Below the pieces are notes generated by a model that was given only the letters and a program-made list of their open reading frames with translations, had not been told where the DNA came from and ran no database searches. A program made the position numbers and the translations under genes. DNA of 64,000 nucleotides from Flavobacteriales bacterium (GTDB lineage Bacteria > Bacteroidota > Bacteroidia > Flavobacteriales_D > Sanyastnellaceae): assembly GCA_015665315.1 (NCBI GenBank), contig JADFAK010000022.1, forward strand, positions 1 through 64,000, in the 5' to 3' direction. Positions 10,096 through 17,707 of the stretch are shown here, piece by piece. Positions within the stretch are counted from its first letter, which is position 1, and every line of letters begins with the position of its first letter.

Positions 10096-11077
10096 GCAGG
10101 CGTTGGTTGACCTGGTGCAGTCTTTCAATCACACTGCGGTCGTTGTAAAGGCCGAATCTATCTAAAATACGCGGATCATTTTTATCTTCTTCGAATCTGT
10201 AATTCACAGCCAATTGGTAATTGTATCCACACTCAGCAGCAATGTCCAATGTTTCTCGTGTATAAGAACCATCAGGAAAGGCAAGGCTTTCAATAGGTGC
10301 TTGCGTGATTTCTTGCAGATAGGCCTTGGATTGCAGCAATTCCTCACGTTGTTGGTCAGGCGTGAGATTGGCCAAGTTAGAATGGCTAACAGCATGACTT
10401 CCAATCTCAAAGAGTGGATTGGAGGCCATTGTTCGAATCTGATCTTTACTCAACAATTGGTGGTAATCGTTGAGCGTTGCGTCATTTGGCTTTATGCCTG
10501 TTGCATTGCTTAGTTGTTCAATAAACGTTTCTCTTTCTTCTTGCGATCGTGTTTTTAAGAAACTCATTAATTCGCCGACTTCTGTGGAATGCCAACGATT
10601 CCATGGTCGGGGCTGGAAAATATGTCCTAAGCAAGAGAGTTCTCCAACATGAAAATGAGTTAGTATGTTGACTGCGTCCGGCCAAAGAATGGTCTTGTCG
10701 TGAAGTCCAGCACAGGTCACAAAGAAAGTAGCTGGAATACCCAGTTTTTGAAGTTCAGGGAGGGCATTCCTGAAGTTATTGGACAGTCCGTCGTCAAAAG
10801 TTATCGCAAGCCGATTGCTACCCGAATTCTTCTCGGTAAACATCTTCGCTAGGGGAAGCACTTCAAAGCGCTTTTTATAGTATTGAAGTTCCTTTCTAAA
10901 ATCTGGTTGAGCGATATGCCTTGAGTTGAACCGAAGGTCTCCCGTCAAGTCGATGTTGTGGTACATGACGATAATGTCGTGGCCCTTTTCTTTTCCGTAA
11001 AGGATTTGCTCCGCGCCGCTCAGGTACAAGAATTGTCGGGTTGTTCTCAAGAATTTGGAAATGACGCGGTGGAGCAT
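10082..11077 (-). CDS. Polysaccharide deacetylase family protein
   Basis: 'LAITFDDGLSNNFRNALPELQKLGIPATFFVT', 'EIGSHAVSHSNLANLT', 'AFPDGSYT' NodB-homology motifs. Confidence 0.94.
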   Translation of the reverse strand: MLHRVISKFLRTTRQFLYLSGAEQILYGKEKGHDIIVMYHNIDLTGDLRFNSRHIAQPDFRKELQYYKKRFEVLPLAKMFTEKNSGSNRLAITFDDGLSNNFRNALPELQKLGIPATFFVTCAGLHDKTILWPDAVNILTHFHVGELSCLGHIFQPRPWNRWHSTEVGELMSFLKTRSQEERETFIEQLSNATGIKPNDATLNDYHQLLSKDQIRTMASNPLFEIGSHAVSHSNLANLTPDQQREELLQSKAYLQEITQAPIESLAFPDGSYTRETLDIAAECGYNYQLAVNYRFEEDKNDPRILDRFGLYNDRSVIERLHQVNQRLHEEH

Positions 11078-11115
11078 GGTCTAAAAATACTGCTTTGATT
11101 GTAGATTCAATACGC

Positions 11116-11688
11116 TCATTTGAGATCCAAGGAATACTTGACCAGAAGACCCGCTAGATTGTCTTTTGAAAACTTGGCCGACTTCATTCGATTGTTCATC
11201 GGGTCAATATCAAAGCCTGTTGCCGTGCGGAAATCCGTTTTGAGCAGAATGCACTGATTGAAAGTTGTTCTCTCAAGTCTGCAATAATCGAAAACGGCGC
11301 TATTGAGGTCACAATTGGAGAAATCGGCTTCGTCGAGAATAGAATGTGAAAACTGCGTACTCTTTAATTTTAGCCCTTGGAAGGAACAAAAATTCAGCTG
11401 ACAATTCGTGAAACTCATGGCCAAGAGAAAGGGTAGGCAGGCGTCAAAGCGAATTCCAAGCATTTTGCATTCATAAAACGCGACTTCTTTGAGAGCGGTA
11501 TTTCCTAGTTTGACCATAGACAAGTCGCAACCCGAAAATTTGCATTCGATGAAGGAGTAATCACTCAGATCACCATTGGCAAATTTACAGTTTGTAAAAG
11601 TACAATTCTCATACTCACCGGCTGCTAGCGGGTTTTGAGCATGGTCAATGTTCTCAAAGGATTGATCAAGGTGAAATGAATCTGACAT
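11116..11688 (-). CDS. Pentapeptide repeat-containing protein
   Basis: Tandem A(D/N)LXX-like repeats ('CTFTNCKFANGDLSDYSFIECKFSGCDLS', 'DEADFSNCDLNSAVFDYCRLERTTFNQC'). Confidence 0.9.
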   Translation of the reverse strand: MSDSFHLDQSFENIDHAQNPLAAGEYENCTFTNCKFANGDLSDYSFIECKFSGCDLSMVKLGNTALKEVAFYECKMLGIRFDACLPFLLAMSFTNCQLNFCSFQGLKLKSTQFSHSILDEADFSNCDLNSAVFDYCRLERTTFNQCILLKTDFRTATGFDIDPMNNRMKSAKFSKDNLAGLLVKYSLDLK

Positions 11689-11708
11689 GCCGCAAAAGTG
11701 CGAAATAT

Positions 11709-12119
11709 TTAGCCTTCAAATCCGACTTTATTATGCGTCCCGTCGCAATAAGGCTTATTGGCCGAAGCACCACACCGACAAAAAGCCGTTGTCACCTTCT
11801 TTTGCTCAATATTACCCGCATTGGCTACTTCTATTGTGCCATGAACGAGCAATGGACCATTTGGCAACACGTCTACTTTAGTTGCAGTTTGGGAAGTTGG
11901 ATTTTCATCAGATTTAATGCTCAAAGCTCCAGACGGACAGAGTTTGACCTGAGCAATGAGTTCTTCTGAAGTAGCGTTTTCCATCTTTATCCACGGCTTT
12001 CCTTTTGGGTCGTACACCTTTGGAAGTGCTTTGACACATGCTGCCGCATGGATGCAAGTGCCTGGCTTCCATAGAATTGTTATATCTCCGTTGGTGTATT
12101 CTTTGGTTAGATCTTTCAT
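11709..12119 (-). CDS. (4Fe-4S) mono-cluster (YjdI-type) and CDGSH iron-sulfur domain fusion
   Basis: 'CIHAAACVKALPKVYDPKGKPWI...KLCPSGALSI' plus 'FCRCGASANKPYCDGTHNKVGF'. Start at Met29 of the ORF. Confidence 0.88.
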   Translation of the reverse strand: MKDLTKEYTNGDITILWKPGTCIHAAACVKALPKVYDPKGKPWIKMENATSEELIAQVKLCPSGALSIKSDENPTSQTATKVDVLPNGPLLVHGTIEVANAGNIEQKKVTTAFCRCGASANKPYCDGTHNKVGFEG

Positions 12120-12220
12120 GTTGATGTATGGTATATGGTGAAATGTAAGGATTATTTGAAATTTGACCTTCGTGGGGGTGACTGTACTTGCCGACAAATT
12201 CATTTTATTTGTGACGCTTC

Positions 12221-13444
12221 ATGTTTAGAAAAATCACACATCTATATCGCGACGCATACAGCGGTCACCCGCAAGAAGTTTGGGTTCTGGCCGCCTTGAC
12301 CTTTATCAATAGGATGGGTACCATGGTATTGCCCTTTCTTTCGGTATACCTGAGCACCGTTCGCGGATTCAGTTTGCAAGACGCAGGCTGGATAGGTGGT
12401 GCGTTTGGTCTAGGATCCTTTTCTGGCTCGTATTTGGGTGGAAAGGTCTCAGACAAAATCGGAGCTGAGAAAGTCATTGCGGGCAGTTTGGTGTTGTCAG
12501 GTATTATGTTCGTCACCATCCAATGGGCCGAAACGTTTTGGCAATTTTGGATCTTGGTATTTATCACTGCCTTGTTTGGCGAGTCATACCGACCGGCCTT
12601 GATGGTCTCGGTGGCCAAGTTTGTCCCCAAAAACCAAATGGGTCGCACTATGTCCTTGATTCGATTGGCCATTAATATGGGCTTCAGCTTTTCTCCGATG
12701 ATTGCGGGATTGCTGATTTCTACGGTTGGCTATTCGATGTTGTTTTGGGTAGATGGGTCTACTTGCTTTCTTGCTGGAATCTTCCTTTTGATCATGAGCA
12801 GAAACTGGCATCGAAAAGTCAAAAAGGAGGAAAGCATTGACACAACAGTTCAGCCGAACGACGTCCCACCATGGAGAAACAAGGCATTCTTGCTCTTTTT
12901 GCTCGCGACATTTCTCATGGGTTTTTGCTTCATGCAATGGTTTCACACTGTCCCTGTGTTCATCAAAACTGAGTGGGGGTTTGACGAGGGTTATATCGGT
13001 ATTCTATTGGCCGTAAGTAGCTTTTACATTGCAGTTGTTGAGATGCCGCTCATACATTTCATAGAACGAGCTGGAAAAATGATGAAAGCGATGACGCTAG
13101 GTCTTGTTTTCATAGGCGGTTCTTACCTAGTGTTCTTGTTTCCAGGATCATACGTATTAGGTTTTCTAGCCATAGCGCTTTGGACTACAGGTGAGATTTT
13201 ACACTTGCCATTGAATTCATCCCGCGCCATTGAGCTAAGTCCAAACAGTCGAAGAGGGGCCTATATGTCGTATTTCTGGATGGCGTGGTCTTTGACCCAA
13301 ATTACATGTCCTATCATAGGATTGAATTTCGCCGATAGATTTGGTTTCAGCAGCCTCTGGGTACTGCTCGGTGTAATAATGTCTATTAGTCTGCTATTGA
13401 ATATTATAAGTCAGCGATCGGCCAGTTTGAAAGGCAGTAATTAG
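12221..13444 (+). CDS. MFS transporter
   Basis: 407 aa, 12-TM pattern; 'FLSVYLSTVRGFSLQDAGWIGGAFGLGSFSGSYLGGKVSDKIG'. Confidence 0.92.
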   Translation: MFRKITHLYRDAYSGHPQEVWVLAALTFINRMGTMVLPFLSVYLSTVRGFSLQDAGWIGGAFGLGSFSGSYLGGKVSDKIGAEKVIAGSLVLSGIMFVTIQWAETFWQFWILVFITALFGESYRPALMVSVAKFVPKNQMGRTMSLIRLAINMGFSFSPMIAGLLISTVGYSMLFWVDGSTCFLAGIFLLIMSRNWHRKVKKEESIDTTVQPNDVPPWRNKAFLLFLLATFLMGFCFMQWFHTVPVFIKTEWGFDEGYIGILLAVSSFYIAVVEMPLIHFIERAGKMMKAMTLGLVFIGGSYLVFLFPGSYVLGFLAIALWTTGEILHLPLNSSRAIELSPNSRRGAYMSYFWMAWSLTQITCPIIGLNFADRFGFSSLWVLLGVIMSISLLLNIISQRSASLKGSN

Positions 13445-13510
13445 CGTTTTTTTATTAAGCCTTTGGCAAATGATGAACCACGGGCCTTTCATCCTTCTTA
13501 TCTTCGTGGC

Positions 13511-14257
13511 ATGAGAAAAACAGTGAATCTATTTCTTTGTTCGTGCCTTTTCACAATCAGCTTCCTAGTCAAGCCACAGCATGCATGGGCCCAAGAAAAA
13601 GAGCTCGTCGTGTATGAAAGCGCCGATGCCATGCCGTATTATAAAGATGGTCAGGCGGCGCTCAAAAATGATATCCAAGCCAATTTAGTCTATCCAAAAC
13701 TGGCTATTGCCCAAGGAATAAGTGGAGAAGTGTTGGTGTCATTCGTTGTCGATGAGACAGGTGGGCTTACGGAATTTGAAATTATCAAAAGCATTGATTT
13801 AGAGTGTGATATAGCCGCTATTAAAGCTATTCATTCAACTGAAAGAAAATGGGTGCCAGGCATGAAAGACGGCCGAAATGTGAATGTCTACGCTACGGCA
13901 AGGGTGAAGTTTGACCTGCCCAAAGCTAAAACAGCTGTGACTTATGCCTCCACACCCCCGAAGTACAAAGACGGTGAGGAAGCACTTTTTAAGCTGATCC
14001 AGAGCAAGGTGATTTATCCGCCAAAAGCCATTGATCAAGGACTTCAGGGCAAGGTTTTCGTAAAGTTTATCGTAGACAGCACAGGACATCTAAGTGACTT
14101 CGAAATTTTACAAGGTGTGGGCACAGAGTGCAACAAAGAAGCGATTCGGGCGATCCTTTTGACAGACGGTGACTGGATTCCAGGCAACCATGAAGGGAAG
14201 AACGTGAATACCTATGTTACCTTGCCTGTTCAATACAAAGTCCTACGAGTTGAATAG
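13511..14257 (+). CDS. Exported protein with two tandem TonB C-terminal-like domains
   Basis: Signal peptide then two copies of 'YPKLAIAQGISGEVLVSFVVDETGGLTEFEIIKSID..CDIAAIKAI' / 'YPPKAIDQGLQGKVFVKFIVDSTGHLSDFEILQGVGTECNKEAIRAI'. Confidence 0.85.
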   Translation: MRKTVNLFLCSCLFTISFLVKPQHAWAQEKELVVYESADAMPYYKDGQAALKNDIQANLVYPKLAIAQGISGEVLVSFVVDETGGLTEFEIIKSIDLECDIAAIKAIHSTERKWVPGMKDGRNVNVYATARVKFDLPKAKTAVTYASTPPKYKDGEEALFKLIQSKVIYPPKAIDQGLQGKVFVKFIVDSTGHLSDFEILQGVGTECNKEAIRAILLTDGDWIPGNHEGKNVNTYVTLPVQYKVLRVE

Positions 14258-14333
14258 CATGAACGCTAAACCATGCTCAAGAGGTTTACTTACAGTGATT
14301 TAGGTGAACAAGTCGATTGTCCACTACAATCTC

Positions 14334-14341
14334 TATTTTTG
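14334..14341 (+). promoter_or_regulatory. Bacteroidota -7 promoter element (TAnnTTTG) upstream of tpiA
   Basis: TATTTTTG, 24 bp before the tpiA ATG. Confidence 0.5.
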
Positions 14342-14364
14342 CCGTCCTATCAATTAATAGCAAT

Positions 14365-15120
14365 ATGAATCGTAAAGTTGTTTCCGGAAACTGGAAAATG
14401 AACTTGACTTGGAGCGAGGCTCAAACTTTGTTCAAAGATTTGACCAGCGAACTATCACGTCAAAAAGCCACCTGTCGTGTGATCGTCGCACCGCCAGCAT
14501 GTTATTTGTCTGGACTTGCAGCATTGAAGTCGAGCGATATTTCATTGTCTGCCCAAAACTGCCACCAAGAGCCCAAGGGCGCATACACAGGCGATATTTC
14601 GGCTATAATGCTCGCCTCGATGGGAGTGGAGTATTGTTTGGTAGGACATTCGGAGCGCCGACAGAATTATGGCGAGTCAAATGAGTTGTTGAGTCGGAAG
14701 GTAAATGCCCTGCTGGCTTCAAAGGTAAATCCGATTTACTGTTGTGGAGAAGTGCTCGAACAAAGAAAGTCAGGCGATCATTTCAAGGTTGTTGGCGCCC
14801 AAATAGCGCAAGGATTGTTTCATTTGTCGGCCGACGAGTTTTCGAATGTAATAGTCGCCTATGAGCCGGTTTGGGCAATAGGTACAGGGGAAACTGCAAG
14901 CAGTGATCAGGCACAAGAAATGCACGCTTTCATTCGTAAAACAGTTGCTGAAAAGTACGGTGAAGAAATCGCCCATTCCACAAGCATCTTATATGGAGGG
15001 AGTTGCAATGCTGCAAATGCGCAAGAGTTGTTCTCCCGACCAGACGTCGATGGCGGACTTATAGGTGGAGCGTCGCTTAAATGTGATGATTTTACGAAAA
15101 TTATTAGAAGCCATGGATAA
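14365..15120 (+). CDS. tpiA: Triosephosphate isomerase
   Basis: 'MNRKVVSGNWKMNLTWSEA', 'VGHSERRQNYGES', 'VIVAYEPVWAIGTG', 'ILYGGSCNAANA', 'DGGLIGGASL'. Confidence 0.98.
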   Translation: MNRKVVSGNWKMNLTWSEAQTLFKDLTSELSRQKATCRVIVAPPACYLSGLAALKSSDISLSAQNCHQEPKGAYTGDISAIMLASMGVEYCLVGHSERRQNYGESNELLSRKVNALLASKVNPIYCCGEVLEQRKSGDHFKVVGAQIAQGLFHLSADEFSNVIVAYEPVWAIGTGETASSDQAQEMHAFIRKTVAEKYGEEIAHSTSILYGGSCNAANAQELFSRPDVDGGLIGGASLKCDDFTKIIRSHG

Positions 15121-15970
15121 CACCTTTGTACCTAAAAATTTCATTTGTGCCGACTTTTCATTGAATCCACTTGACCCATGGCGAGACTTGCTGATTGCTG
15201 AATTGGGCGAACTGGGCTTTGAGAGTTTTGAGGAGCATACGCGTGGTGTAAAGGGATATATCGACGAGGGAAAATTTGTTCAAGGTAGTCTTGATCATGT
15301 CTTGGACATGGCGGGATCTATGGTGACGAAGTCCTATAAGACGAGCATTGTCCAAAGCGAGAATTGGAACAAGAACTGGGAGAAGCAATTCAATCCACTT
15401 GCGGTAGATGGCTTGTGCTATGTTCGCGCACCCTTTCACGAAAAGGATGATAATTTCGACTTAGAATTGATTATTCACCCTCAAATGTCTTTCGGCACAG
15501 GTCATCATGCAACGACCTATTTGATGATTCGGCAGCTCTTTGCACTCGACCTTGAAGGTAAGTCTGTCCTAGACATGGGCAGTGGCACTGGTATTCTTGC
15601 CATCCTCGCTGAGATTAGGGGAGCGAAGAACATTGATGCAATTGACATCGACGAATGGAGTTTCATGAATATGCCGCAAAATTTTGAGTTGAATGGCTGC
15701 AAGTTGATCAAGCACTATCAAGGTGGAAAGGAATTGTTGACAGATCAAGAGTACGATGTGATCATCGCCAATATCAACAGGAACATCCTTTTAGATCAGA
15801 TTCAAGACTATGCCCGAGTATTGGTGAACAATGGACATTTGTTGCTCAGTGGGTTTTACGAAGCCGACATTCCCAAATTGTTAGAGGCCGCCCAAAACGT
15901 GAGCTTTGAGCTGATCAATACCGATCAAAAAGACAAATGGGTTATGCTTCATCTGCAGTTGAGGAATTAG
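15113..15970 (+). CDS. prmA: 50S ribosomal protein L11 methyltransferase
   Basis: 'IHPQMSFGTGHHATTYLMIRQL...GKSVLDMGSGTGILAILAEIRGAKNIDAIDIDEW...VIIANINRNIL'; start overlaps tpiA stop. Confidence 0.95.
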   Translation: MDNTFVPKNFICADFSLNPLDPWRDLLIAELGELGFESFEEHTRGVKGYIDEGKFVQGSLDHVLDMAGSMVTKSYKTSIVQSENWNKNWEKQFNPLAVDGLCYVRAPFHEKDDNFDLELIIHPQMSFGTGHHATTYLMIRQLFALDLEGKSVLDMGSGTGILAILAEIRGAKNIDAIDIDEWSFMNMPQNFELNGCKLIKHYQGGKELLTDQEYDVIIANINRNILLDQIQDYARVLVNNGHLLLSGFYEADIPKLLEAAQNVSFELINTDQKDKWVMLHLQLRN

Positions 15971-17645
15971 ACCTCTGAATGAAGTCCAACGCTTGGTATT
16001 CATCTTCGTAAATATTGTCCAGTCCTATATGCTTCCAGAAAGACCCACGGAGCAAATAGGCTCGTGTTCTTCGTTTTAATCCGCTCACATAAAGCCCGCC
16101 ACCTTGTTTTCTCAACTGGTCGGCCAAATGCACTAGCATCTCTGCGCCAGCCATATCAACTAGGTTTATGCTATTTCCGACAATGAGTAGGGTATTGTGA
16201 CCAGCAACCAATTTGTCCAGTTTGTTCTTAATGTGGTTCACCGATCCAAAGAAAATCGAACCGTCGATCCGCACCATTACAACTCCAGGAACTTTCTTGG
16301 TTCTTTTCTTCCGAAGAGAACTTACAATCAGCTTCTTGCCATCTTTTTCATGAATCCCTAGAGGCACAACTCGAGGTGTGGAAGTTCGCTGCAAGTAAAA
16401 TATGAGAGAAAATATTACGCCAATATAGATCGCGAATTCAAGTCGTAAGAACAAGGTTGAGAGAAATGTGATTAGCAAGACAGCCGTTTCTTGTCCTGAG
16501 ACCTTGAGTATTTCTTTGATGTGCTTGACGTCGATCAGGTTGTAGGAAACGTAAAAAATGATTCCAGCCATTGTTGCAATGGGAAGGAATGCCGTCAATG
16601 GAGCTACAAAAAGAACAATCAACACAAGGAGCAAAGCAGCAAAGATAGCTGCCAAAGGGCTTTGAGCGCCTGCTTCATAGTTAACCCCTGATCGCGTGAA
16701 GCTTCCCGACCCAGCAAAACTGCTAAAGAAACTTCCAATCATGTTTGAGAGTCCTTGCCCAATGAACTCTTGATTGCCGTCAATACGTTGTCCAGATTGC
16801 ATGGCGATTGAGCGAGCGATGGCGACAGCTTCGATTAAGCCCAATAAGGCAATCGCAAAAGCATCCGGAGCAATTTTAGTAATGAGGTCCAAACTCAAAT
16901 TCGGCATGCCAAAAGGAGGGAGGTTGGCTGGCATTTCGCCGACGAGTGCAATTCCAGCTTCTTCACCACCTAGGAAGTAGGCCAGTAAACTACCGACTAA
17001 CATGGCGATAAGCATGAAAGGTAATTTAGGAGCTAACTTTCTTCCAACAAAGGCCACGATAAAAGTCACAGTGGCGATCAGTGCAACATAAAAATTGATT
17101 TCAGATGCTTTGCGGGCTACTGCCGAGAATATCTCGTAGATCTTAAGTCCGTTAGGGAGATCTACACCCAAGGCATACGGTAGTTGTTTAACAGCAATGA
17201 GGATCGCCGCACCAGCCGTAAATCCTATCACCACGGTATGGGAAATAAAATTGACCAAGGTTCCCAATCGGGCTATACCCATCGCAAGTTGGATGAGGCC
17301 GGCCACAAAGGTGATCACGAGCACCATTGCTATAAAGTCGGGGGTTCCTGGCAAAAGTCCATGTGAGGTAACAGCCGAAAAGACAACAATAGAAATAGCA
17401 GTTGCCGGCCCAGTAATCATGTGTTTCGAGCTGCCGAAAAGCGCCGCGACGACGGGCATGATCATCGCCGAATACAAGCCGTAAATCGGCGGCATACCAG
17501 CAATTATCGCAAAGGCCATTCCCTGTGGTAAAACCACAATAGCGCCCGTAAGTCCGGCAATGAGGTCTTTCTTAAGACTTCTTTTATTGGTCTTCGGAAG
17601 CCATTCTAAGAATGGTAAAAATCGATGCAATACTTTCTTCTCCAC
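15942..17645 (-). CDS. SulP (SLC26) family inorganic anion transporter with STAS domain
   Basis: 'LTGAIVVLPQGMAFAIIAGMPPIYGLYSAMIMPVVAALFGSSKHMITGPATAIS', C-terminal STAS. 3' end overlaps convergent prmA by 29 bp. Confidence 0.95.
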   Translation of the reverse strand: MEKKVLHRFLPFLEWLPKTNKRSLKKDLIAGLTGAIVVLPQGMAFAIIAGMPPIYGLYSAMIMPVVAALFGSSKHMITGPATAISIVVFSAVTSHGLLPGTPDFIAMVLVITFVAGLIQLAMGIARLGTLVNFISHTVVIGFTAGAAILIAVKQLPYALGVDLPNGLKIYEIFSAVARKASEINFYVALIATVTFIVAFVGRKLAPKLPFMLIAMLVGSLLAYFLGGEEAGIALVGEMPANLPPFGMPNLSLDLITKIAPDAFAIALLGLIEAVAIARSIAMQSGQRIDGNQEFIGQGLSNMIGSFFSSFAGSGSFTRSGVNYEAGAQSPLAAIFAALLLVLIVLFVAPLTAFLPIATMAGIIFYVSYNLIDVKHIKEILKVSGQETAVLLITFLSTLFLRLEFAIYIGVIFSLIFYLQRTSTPRVVPLGIHEKDGKKLIVSSLRKKRTKKVPGVVMVRIDGSIFFGSVNHIKNKLDKLVAGHNTLLIVGNSINLVDMAGAEMLVHLADQLRKQGGGLYVSGLKRRTRAYLLRGSFWKHIGLDNIYEDEYQALDFIQRSNSSTADEA

Positions 17646-17668
17646 GTTTTGTTTATTCTGAAAAAGGA

Positions 17669-17697
17669 AACAGGGTTGCTAAATTAGCAACCCTGTT
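17669..17697 (-). terminator. Rho-independent terminator of the soeA-like gene
   Basis: Perfect 14-bp inverted repeat AACAGGGTTGCTAA-A-TTAGCAACCCTGTT; minus-strand T-run (CCTTTTTC) after the stem. Confidence 0.85.
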
Positions 17698-17707
17698 CAT
17701 GATATCT

